A stretch of 49,290 nucleotides of DNA, taken from Prorocentrum cordatum (lineage: Eukaryota; Sar; Dinophyceae; Prorocentrales; Prorocentraceae). The DNA lies in assembly GCA_963575745.1 (NCBI GenBank), contig CAUYUJ010021158.1, positions 77,501-126,790 of the forward strand. Direction: 5' to 3'. Below are positions 40,916 through 49,290 of this stretch, one piece after another. The notes below the pieces were generated by a model that made no database searches, was not told the DNA's origin, and saw only the letters and a list, made by a program, of their open reading frames with translations. Each line of letters begins with the position of its first letter. Position 1 is the stretch's first letter. Position numbers and translations under genes: made by a program.

Positions 40916-41705
40916 ACACTGGCCAGCCTTCTGCATGGTCACGAGGGAACGGCACAGCACCGAATCGACTTGCTCGACCCCAACGACCACATTATGTCCA
41001 CCGAGAGGGCCCGCTGCGCCCTCATCATCATGCTGCTCATGAAGCGCGAGCCACGGGCACACCTGGCCCTTCCCTGACCCCTCCGGGTCTGGAGACACCC
41101 TCGAGGCCGTCCTGGGAGTCTGCTGCCCCTGGCAAAACGACCACCACCGCTCCCAATTCGCGGCCTCCTGCGGTCTCGCGCCCACTGACCTCCGCCGCCT
41201 TCGCGGCCGGCTCGAGGGTTTGATTGCTCTTGTGGGCAAGCTCGTGGTCACCGCCCACCACCACCCCACCGCTAAGCAGGCGGGCGGCCCCCCCACCACC
41301 TATGCCGAGATGGAGAAGCCCCCTTTCGAGCTGAAGGCCCCAATGCTGGTCTTGGAGAAGATCGTCAGACCCGCCAACATTGGCATTCTTTCGCGGTCGG
41401 AATGCAGCATCTGCGTCCTACGCCGGGATCCCACTGGCAGCGACGACGGCTTAGGCCCCGATGTCGGCCCCTCGGAGCTGACTTTCCTCAGCGGGGGCTT
41501 CTCGTTTGGGCAGGTCCCCCTGGGCAGGGCGCTGCCTCCCGCTCCACTCCCCAGCGTGACCAAGACCCCCTGCTACCTGGCCCCTGGCGACGCCTGATTC
41601 AGCGCCGACAGAATGGCGGCCAGGTACAAGTGCGACCGCTGCTACAAGTCCAACCTCAGGCGCGCCGAGGGCACTTGGCTCAACGACACCATCCGTTCGT
41701 ACTAG
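40916..41705 (+). CDS. Copy B segment 2: helical region and C-x2-C pairs 1-2
   Basis: Pieces in successive frames: RARCALIIMLLMKREPRAH (about 41005-41061), DPSGSGDTLEAVLGVCCPWQ (41078 onward) and, from 41220, LVVTAHHHPTAKQAGG and ELKAPMLVLEKIV, matching A's LVTNAHHRDAAKKAG and KLKSPMLVLEEIV. CSIC (41405-41416) and CDRC (about 41632-41643) are the first two Cys pairs. The frame hits a TAG at 41703-41705, after which coding continues in frame. Confidence 0.6.
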
Positions 41706-42751
41706 GCTCAGAATCGCTTGCGGGTGCATGCCAATCGATTTGATTGCACATGGTTGTGCGGCCAATGCTGGGCGCAAGAGGCAGAGAAGCAGGGCCGCCG
41801 AGTGTCCCCGGAGAACCCCCATCCACGAGCAGGTGCGAGCCTTCTCGCTTGTCAGGACCCCCCCCGGCCCCCTCCCGTGGACGCCTTAGCTCTGACTGCT
41901 TCCCGGCGCGCGCACTTGGCGCTGTCCCCCACAGTGGCCCCTGGCGCCCTCGAGGACTACTTGCTGGAGCCCACGGGCCTTCCGGTGCCAAGGAACGTCA
42001 ACGCCGCCCTACCGCCCACCCGGCTAGTGGACGACAGGTTCGGTTACTCAGCAGCTGATGCCAATCGCCACGCCGCCACGTGCGACGGGTGCCCACCTGG
42101 GTGCCCTCTCCTTTCTTCTGGCAGGCCGATGCGCCCGCGCTGGGCTGTTTAGGCTGACATGGAGTCGCGGCGCGCAGGCGCCGGTGGTCTCCCTGCGTGG
42201 GGGGGCCGGACCGTGGCCTGGAACAACTTCAACTGGAACGCCGTGTGGATGTGTCGCCGATGCCTCGGCCACGCATGGGACGTCGAGCCCAGCGTCGTTG
42301 ACGGGCTCCTCGACCGCGACGCCCGCTTGATCTACCCCTGCTCCCCAACTTCGAAGCCGCGCTCCGCCCCTCCAGTGCTCGACGAGCCGTCGCTAGCCAA
42401 CGAGCTGGCACCCGGCCGCGCATCTGCCACAAAACCCGTTCCGTTCAGCAAGAGCGTGCCCTCGGCCTTTTCCCGCCGGACCAATACGGGAGACCCCCCA
42501 CTTTCGCGGGGCCGTGGAGATACGAGCGACCTCTTCCCACGCGTCGACCCCCCGAAGGGCCCCGCGCTGGCCTGCATTGTCATCGACCACCTGGAGGCCG
42601 CCGCAGGGGTCGAGCGGAACCGCCCGAACGCCGAGCCCATCGAGGTCAGGCGGATTGACTGCCTGCGCGACTTGGACCCAATAGTGGAGGACCTGTGCAT
42701 GGGGCTACGTCGCAGAGCTGGGCAGAGACGTCAAGGTCTCCGAGGCCCCTG
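41706..42751 (+). CDS. Copy B segment 3: C-x2-C pairs 3-5
   Basis: Continues as RLRVHANRFDCTWLCGQCW (CGQC about 41757-41768), then RLVDDRFGYSAADANRHAAT with CDGC (about 42080-42091), and in a shifted frame from about 42159 WNAVWMCRRCLGHAWDV (CRRC about 42250-42261). In A the equivalents are CETC, CDTC and CRRRC. A Pro/Ser-rich linker and a helical patch (PIEVRRIDCLRDLDPIVEDL) follow to about 42690. Confidence 0.6.
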
Positions 42752-44367
42752 ACAGCTGGGGCCCGCCCTTGCTACGCCCCTTCTTGAAGTGGGTCTGCGG
42801 CGACAGAGTTGCGCCAAGTCGCTTCCCGAATGAGTCCCACTGGCAAGGTGAGCGACTCGCTGCCGCCCGCGTGGTCGCGCACCTCTGCGCTCGCTCGTCC
42901 GACAGCACAGTGCGACCTAATGGCTCCAGCGCGCCAATCAATGGCCCGTGCGCGGCCCTTCCCCCTTCCGCCACACGCTGGATGCTCTCGTGGGGTTCCT
43001 GACGCAGCTCAGCTCTGACAGGCTCGCCTCAGGGCCCTTTGCGAACTGGCCAAGGGCGCCCCTTTCGAGTGCGCGCAGGAGCTGTGCAGGCAGCTCGACA
43101 ACACCCCCACCAGGGGGCACAGCGACAATGATTGGTGGAAGCAGTTCAACGACGAACGGAGGGAGAACGCCGACCCACCTGCGGAGTTCCACAAGTTTGC
43201 CGCCCACGCGTTTGATCAACCTGATTGGGGCAACACCGTACCCTCCCCCTCGACGCCTGCGCGGAGTGGAACCAGCCCTCCCCTCGCACGTAGGGCCAGT
43301 TCCTCTCGCGGCGGGCGAGCCCAACCGCCGACGACCCCGGCACTGGCGCAACGGCCTTGGGCACGTCCGCCCCGCGTGAGGCCAGCGCAACGGGCCTTCC
43401 CCCTCGCCGGCAGGGACGACGACGCTGCTGCCCTCGGAGACGCCGCTTCCGACACCTCGTTGGCTGGCTCTCGCGAACACAGATCCGTACCCCCAGAGGC
43501 CGAAAAGGGGCCCCCGTTGCCCTGTCCCCGGCCCCCAGCTCGGAACCACCGGCGCTGCAGGTCGAGTCCCCCGGCAGTCCCGGGGCGACGGTCAGGCCCT
43601 GCAGCCCCGCATCCCCTGCAGACGACCCTAGCGCCTCCCCAGTGCTGGCAGGACGAGATGACAGGAAGCTCGCTCGCCTCCCTGGGCGCAGGGCTCCGCC
43701 ATCCCCCAGCATCCCCCGGCAGCCCCAGGCGGGCAACGCGGTGCGGGATGAGTGCGACTTGGGCGAGGGCTGGGGTGGGCGCCGCCCGCGTCGGCATCGC
43801 GAGGCCAGCCGCAGCGACCCTTACAGCGGCAAGTGGCCAGGATGGCCAGGCTGGTCCAGCTGGGAGGCCAGCGACCTCGGTGTCGGACAGCGCGAGCCCA
43901 CGCACCCCTTGTCCCTGATGACCTCCCGACACCTCGGTCCGGCCCGTGGCCCTCCTACGCGAGCGCGCAAGCTGACCCTTTACAGAACCTGACTGACCCA
44001 CTCACTGGCCTTTACATTTACATAACCCCTCTGGAGCGGATCAGTCTTCGCCGGCCCCCCTGGCGAGGCCCCGGCCGAGACCGTGAAGCGACTCCAGAGG
44101 GGCCTCGGGGAGTACTTCAACGGGATCTGGCACCAGTGGACGACCAAGCACCCCACCAAGTCCAGCCACATTTGTGCCGACCCCACTGAGCAGGAGCCCG
44201 AATCATGCCTGCGTGTCCTCAAGGAGTGGATCCGTCACGACTGCCACGCCATGATGATGGACGATGCGCTTCGCCAGGGCGTCGACTGGCCCGCGGTCCG
44301 TAGTCGGTTCACTGACATGATCAAGGGCAAGGGCGCCCCAGGCAAAGCCAAAGGCATGGGTTTCTGA
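42752..44367 (+). CDS. Copy B segment 4: RLAAARVV block, disordered linker, C-terminal domain
   Basis: Bases 42769-42900 give FLKWVCGDRVAPSRFPNESH and ERLAAARVVAHL (printed in A as KRLAAARVVGHL). GPSPFRHTLDALVGFLTQLS follows in another frame (about 42949). The region 43140-44000 is Pro/Ser/Arg-rich and poorly conserved. The last piece (about 44080-44367) reads VKRLQRGLGEYFNGIWHQWT and CLRVLKEWIRHDCHAMMMDD and ends GAPGKAKGMGF with a TGA. This end is clean and is probably the authentic C-terminus of the family. Confidence 0.55.
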
Positions 44368-46130
44368 GAGGGCAATGGCTCCAGCTGGACGAGGACGGAG
44401 GAGCCCTGGCGGCCCGCGAGCTCGCGCCAGCTCTGGGTGTACTCCTAAGACCCTGTCAAGGCCTTCGCGGGCGTAGGCACGCCATGCCTGCGCCCCAGGC
44501 CAGTGACGTCCCACACTGTGCGTCAGTGTCTCTCATGGTAGCACCAAACCCCGCCGCGCAGGCGCGCCTGGTTGGCTTCTCCAGCGCACCACCCCTGCGG
44601 CGCTCCTTGGGCGCGCCCAGCTGGGGCTGTTGGCTCGTTCCGGGAATTCGTGAGTTCCTTCTGGATCCTTACTTTGCGGCCTCTCTCCCCCTGGATGACT
44701 GCCGCCTCCCCTGGCGCGCCGTGGGCGAAACCGGGGGCTGGCCCTCTCCCTTGCGGGCCTCCAGCACTGCTAGGGCCCCCGCGGCATTTGCAGCCTCGTG
44801 CTGCCCTGCACAGCGTCTCCCTGGGCGGTGCTTGGCACTCGACGCCCCCCCGGCAACTGGAGGCCGCTCACCGCTCCGCAAACAGCTTCCCCTGGCGGCG
44901 GGCCATCGCCACGGCGCCATGCCAGTCTCGGGCCCTCCATCCCCGCCGCCCTTACGGAGCCACCGCGCTCTCCTTCAGACTGCCACCCCTGCCCCCCAGC
45001 TCCGCCCCCCGCCCGCCCCCTGGCCCCCGCCCCCCACGGTGCTTCACCTTGACCGCGGCTGCTAGCTGCACCCCCGCGCCCGCTTCCCGCCCGCCCCCTT
45101 GCCCCCGCCCCCGCGCCCCGCCCCCCGCCCGCCCCCGGGCCCCCCGTCCCCGCGCCCCTCTGTCCCTACTGCTGGTTGCGGCCCCCGCCGCCTGTCGTCC
45201 GCCCCCCGCCCGCCCCCTGGTCCCCGCCCCCCATTGACTTTTTACCGCTTCTGCGGCTGTTAGCTGCTTTCCTCCCCCCGCCCCCCGTCCGCCCCCCTTC
45301 CTCCGCCCCTCGCGTTCCCCTCGGTTACTTCGCAGTTACTGCCGCTGTTAGCTGCGTCCTCGCCTTCGCACCCCCGCCCGCCCGCGCCCTCGTCTCCCCG
45401 CAGGGGAGTGCCCGGGTCCACCCTGCCCGTGCCTTGGCCCACCGCCCCCCAGCGCTCCCCGCTTCCGCTGGCCCCCCCCCCCGGTTCGCGGCGCCCCGGG
45501 GCGACGGGCCGGCGCCGGCGGCGCGTGCAGCCGTGTTGGCTGTCAGGCTGTCCGGCTTCCTGCGCCGGCGCTGCTGTCGTCTGCTCCGACTTCCACCCGT
45601 GCTCGGTCGTCCAGTGCGGGCCGCGACGCTCGCTGAGGGCCACTCCCTCGTCGTGTTCGCGCAGGCTAGCGGATGCCCCCCGGCGCGGGCCCCGCGCTGC
45701 CGACGGCTGGCTTTCACCCGGCGCGCGAGTGACGGCGGGCAGCGACGCGCGCTGACGTTCGCGACGTGTGTCAGCTGGCGGCGACCCTTGTGTCGCTTTT
45801 CGCTGGCTTCTTCGCTGCGCGCGTGGCGGGCCTCTGCGCCGCGGCTGTCAAACTCTTCATCCTGGGTCGACGCGCAATTCATTCGCCATTTTGGTGTGCG
45901 TCGTGGCCTTCTTGGTCCTCCTCGGACTGGCGGACTTCCTGGACATCGCCGGCCCCGCCGCCTGAGCGACCTGCGTAGCGCGCCCCGGTCGCTGTGACCC
46001 CCTCTGAGGCCGTAATATAGCTTGTTGCGTTGTTGCTTCGCTTCTTGACGGGGCGCAGTTGTTCCGTGTCGCTCGCGAACACAACGTCTCCCCACCGGCC
46101 CGCCCAGAAGCGATGCCCGCGCGAGTTGCC
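44368..46130. repeat. C-rich region with diverged tandem units
   Basis: Extremely C-rich between about 44970 and 45480, with repeated CCCGCCCGCCCCC words and three copies of GCTG(C/T)TAGCTGC (near 45058, 45257 and 45343) that mark a diverged tandem unit of about 90-200 bp. Long open frames occur on both strands because of composition. No recognised protein. Confidence 0.6.
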
Positions 46131-46830
46131 TCTCAGAGTCTCCTCGGATGTCTCTTGGAAGCTTTCTGGAGGCCCCTTAGAGCGTCTTGGGGTCCACTTG
46201 GCGGTCCCTAGGGCCTCTTGGGGCGTCTTGGGTACCCTTCGGGGCCTCTTGGGGCCTCTTGGGGGTCTCTTGGGAGCCTTTTGGAGGCCTCTTGGGCGCC
46301 CCTTTGGGCCGTCTGGGCGCCTCTTGGGGCCCTCTTGGGGCGATCTCGGGAGCCTTGGGGGCGCTCTTGAGGCCATCTTGGAGGAGATCGATCAAAACAG
46401 ATGTGAGATCCACTTGCGTTCCCCCCTCGGGGGCCCCGCGCATCGCCTCTTGGGCTCCTTCTGGGGGCGCTCTTGGAGCGCTCTTGGGCGCCCTTGTGGC
46501 CGTCTTGGGACTCTCTCGGGGCCCTCAGGGGCCCTCTTGGAGCTGTCTTGAGGCGTTGGAAGGCCATCGGAAGCGAAAAGGCGAGAAGGCACAAATCGTT
46601 GTGTGTCCTTAGGTTTTTGAAGGATTGTGGCCTCTTGGCGGCCGCCTGGGGCGGCTCCGTGGCCACTCGGAGCTGTCTTGGAGCGGTCTTGGGGCATCTT
46701 GGAGCATTTTGGGGGCGCCATATCGAGCCATTTTGGGCTATCTTGAGCCATTTTGGAGGTCATCTTGGGCTCTCTGAGGCCCTCCTAGAGCCATCTTGGG
46801 CCGTCTTGGACGCTCCAACGCTTCGCGAAT
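46130..46830. repeat. Degenerate CTTGGG/CTCTTGG repeat block 3
   Basis: The same family as 4240-4900 and 28700-29420, again followed by R-A as at 4.9 kb. It includes GAGCCATTTTGG words near 46723 and 46748, which loosely resemble part of the dinoflagellate spliced leader but are not a match. Confidence 0.85.
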
Positions 46831-46849
46831 CCCCCCTCCAGGTCCAGGG

Positions 46850-47345
46850 GAGGAGGTAGGGGGAGGGGTCAAGACACCTTCTAGATAGCAAGCCGTCTAT
46901 CTCACTCCGACCCGCCCTCCCAACACATGAGTAACACCCGAGCCTGAGCATGTTCAGCGGTCGTCTTTGAAAAGGGCAGCTACTGGGAACCACCGTCGAC
47001 CCCATGTGCGCGACGCTGGGGCGAGGTGTGCCTCGCGTGCCAGGCGCGCCACGCGCGCCAGGCACCCCCGGGGCCCGAACGTGCCAGGCACGCCTGGTGC
47101 GCAAGATGTGCCACGTGCCTCCGCGTGCGCCAAGTGTGCCGCATATTCCAGCCGCGCCAGGTGCGCCACGTTCGGGGCACGTGCAAAGCGTGTCAGGTGC
47201 GCCTGCGCACGTGACAGCACACATCGGGAAACATGTCGGCCCACAGCGTCCTTGTCGAAAACCAATGCCCATCATTGTGTCTGGTGGGCTTGCGCACAGT
47301 AGGCCATACGCCACCACCACCGCAGTCCCTGACCCCAAAACCATT
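46850..47345 (+). repeat. Dispersed composite repeat, part R-A (copy 3)
   Basis: Contains AAGACACCTTCTAGATAGCA, GTAACACCCGAGCCTGAGCA, CTGGGAACC, the GCGCC/CACGTG region (47030-47215) and CACACATCGGGAAACATGTC. Here it is joined directly to R-B, so this is probably the intact form of the composite. Confidence 0.85.
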
Positions 47346-47349
47346 TGAA

Positions 47350-47715
47350 AATGATCGCGGGGTGGCCGCGCACGATCTAGATTTAGCCGCGATGTGCATT
47401 TTGTATGGTATTTTGTCAGTGATGGTAGCCTTGCGCGCAGCAGGCAATATGCTGACACTCCCGCCGTTTGGGTCAAAAACAACAAGTGCCCGCGGGCCTC
47501 ACGAATTTAACTCCAGATTTTGCCCCAAAGTGTACTATGTTTTTTGGACAGGGATGGATGAGGGGGGGCCCGCATCGGGTGTGTTGCGCACGCTCCGAAA
47601 TGGGAGGCAGAGTGCGCTGTGTTTTTTTTTTTGACAGGGATGGCGGGGGGGGGTGGGGTGAGCATGGTTCCTGGTTGGCCGCCGGTCGCCTGGGGGAGGG
47701 GGTGTATATTCATAA
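47350..47715 (+). repeat. Dispersed composite repeat, part R-B (copy 2)
   Basis: Matches the reverse complement of 6063-6450. Internal heads of TTTTGTCAGTGATGG, TTTTGGACAGGGATGG and TTTTGACAGGGATGG type lie near 47422, 47546 and 47626. Confidence 0.85.
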
Positions 47716-47936
47716 GAAAGCAGTGATAAACCTTTCACGAAGGGGAAGAGGAAGGGGTTGGAAGAGAAACCGCTCTAGACCACCTACGCCCGGAGGGCTC
47801 CTGGGAGTCATTGGTAGCTTCAGTTTGTAGAGAAACTGGATGCGTGCAGTTTTTGTTCTGTATGTCCACCTTAAGTGGAAGCTTTTTGGAACCCCCTGAG
47901 GGCGTCTGGGGGGGCATCTTGGCGGACCCAAGGCCG
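47716..47936. other. Short non-repetitive stretch
   Basis: No gene recognised. A brief CTTGGG-family fragment (GGGCGTCTGGGGGGGCATCT) lies near 47900, just before the GAT array. Confidence 0.4.
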
Positions 47937-48766
47937 TGATGCTGATGATGATGACGATGATGATGATGCTGATGATGATGCTGATGATGATGGTGATGAT
48001 GGTGATGAAAATGATGGTGGTGGTGGTGATGCTGATGATGATGACGCTGATGCTGCTGCTGATGGTGATGATGATGCAGATGATGCTGCTGCTGATGATG
48101 ATGCTGATGATGCTAATGCTGATGATGATGCTGCTGATGTTGATGATGTTGATGCTGATTACTATCATGATGATGCTGATGCTGATGCTGATGATGCTGT
48201 TGCTGCTGATGCTGATGCTGATCTCGACGATGATGCTGATGATGGTAGTGATGCTGCTGCTGCTTCTGCTGATGATGATGATGATGATTATGATGATGGT
48301 GATGATGATGATGATGATGATGATGATGCTGATGCTGGTGCTGATGCTGATGCTGATGCTGACGGTGGTGGTGGTGATGATGATGCTGATGCTGATGATG
48401 ATGATGGTGGTGGTAATGATGATGACGATGCTGGTGATGCTGCTGATGACGATGATGCTGATGATGATGATGATGCTGTTGATGATGCTGTTGATGATGA
48501 TGATGCTGATGCTGATGCTGACGATGATCAGGATGATAACGATGAGGATGAGGATGATGCTGATGATCATGATGATGATGCTGATGACGATGCTGATGAT
48601 GATGATGCTGATGATGATGATGCTGATGATGATGATGATGTTGATGATTCTGATGATGTTGCTGATGATGATCATGACGATGATGACGATGATGATGATG
48701 CTGATGACGATTATGGTGGTGATGATGATGGTGATGGTGATGATGCTGCTGATTATGATGATGATA

Positions 48767-48805
<39 letters not shown>

Positions 48806-49098
48806 CGGATGAGAATGATAAAGATGATGATGATGAGGATGATGCTGTTGCTGCTGATGATGATGATGATGATGATGGATGATGACGATGATGATGATGC
48901 TGATGCTGATGATGACGATGCTGCTGATGATGATGCTCATGATGATGATGCTGATGATGTGATGATGATGCTGTGATGATGATGATGATGATGTGATGAT
49001 GATGATGGTGGTGATGGTGATGGTGATGGTGATGGTGATGTGATGCTGATGCTGATGATGATGATGATGATGATGATGATGTGATGATGATGATGCTA

Positions 49099-49146
<48 letters not shown>

Positions 49147-49162
49147 CTGTTGATGATGCTGT

Positions 49163-49194
<32 letters not shown>

Positions 49195-49290
49195 CTGATG
49201 CTGACGATGATCAGGATGATAACGATGAGGATGAGGATGAAGATGCTGATGATTATAATGATGATGCTGATGACGATGCTGATGATGATG
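47937..49290. repeat. GATGAT/GCTGAT trinucleotide array, over 1.35 kb
   Basis: A trinucleotide array of GAT with frequent GCT, GGT, GAC and GTT variants, continuing to the window edge. Frames read as poly-Asp/Ala, poly-Met/Leu, or Ile/Ser/His on the other strand. A distinctive segment (GACGATGATCAGGATGATAA near 48520) recurs near 49203, so the array has undergone a segmental duplication of about 683 bases. Confidence 0.95.

Larger units (their letters stand above)
39987..44367 (+). pseudogene. Gene copy B: 5'-truncated paralogue of copy A
   Basis: Tandem, same orientation as A. It starts at helicase motif V (STVGASQGGEADLVIFL, Thr at 39992) and motif VI (NRVNVGLTRA, 40088-40117), just after a CCAG that could be a splice acceptor. 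It then follows A through the DGRM block, the helical region, the Cys pairs, the RLAAARVV block, a disordered linker and a C-terminal helical domain ending in GMGF and a TGA at 44365-44367. Motifs I-IV are missing, frames change several times, and an in-frame TAG lies at 41703-41705. At this divergence the A/B match is visible mainly at protein level, so the duplication is not very recent. Confidence 0.6.

Noticed and set aside
47875-48976. Plus-strand frames of about 335-346 codons, poly-Asp/Ala and poly-Met/Leu
   Set aside because: Produced by the GAT/GCT trinucleotide array in all frames; no flanking domain or start context.

Overview
This looks like nuclear DNA from a microbial eukaryote, most probably a dinoflagellate with a high-GC genome such as a Prorocentrum-type species. 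That assignment is inference. It rests on the overall GC richness, the very large share of microsatellite and satellite DNA, the absence of bacterial-style operons, the kinds of mobile element present, and a head-to-tail pair of related large genes. One 100-base assembly gap lies at 11691-11790. I found no tRNA, rRNA or CRISPR array, and no copy of the dinoflagellate spliced-leader sequence.

Layout. 0.1-2.8 kb (+): a decayed Penelope-type reverse transcriptase with its disordered C-terminal region. 2.8-11.9 kb: no convincing gene, but a dense mosaic of repeats: a GT microsatellite, a CTTGGG-rich degenerate repeat, two halves (here R-A and R-B) of a dispersed composite repeat, a 73-bp satellite, a 1.2-kb GGCTGA hexanucleotide array, palindromic decamers, minisatellites and a GTC array. 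11.9-17.9 kb (-): a Penelope-like retroelement whose conceptual protein runs N-terminal region, GIY-YIG nuclease, reverse transcriptase with YVDD, Arg/Asp-rich tail. It is bounded by two 209-bp direct repeats that differ at only three positions. 17.9-19.5 kb: GA and GGA simple repeats.

19.6-28.4 kb (+): the largest intact coding block, a Helitron-type protein. It reads ubiquitin-protease remnant, zinc-finger region, Helitron Rep-like domain, Pif1-family helicase, then a run of C-x2-C zinc-ribbon motifs. Two frame breaks interrupt it, and each can be closed exactly by a very short GT-AG interval. 28.5-31.6 kb: CTTGGG repeats and several diverged tandem repeats.

31.6-44.4 kb (+): two tandem copies (A, then B) of a large gene that I do not recognise as a whole. 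Copy A has a complete Upf1-like superfamily-1 helicase followed by a long C-terminal region with conserved C-x2-C pairs. Copy B starts only at helicase motif V and then follows copy A domain by domain. Both are broken by frameshifts and in-frame stops. 44.4-49.3 kb: C-rich DNA, another CTTGGG block, an uninterrupted R-A/R-B composite repeat, and a GATGAT/GCTGAT array that runs off the end of the window.

The strongest leads are the permuted GIY-YIG/RT retroelement with near-identical flanking repeats, the Helitron protein with a protease remnant and an apparently mutated HUH motif, and the tandem helicase/zinc-ribbon genes.
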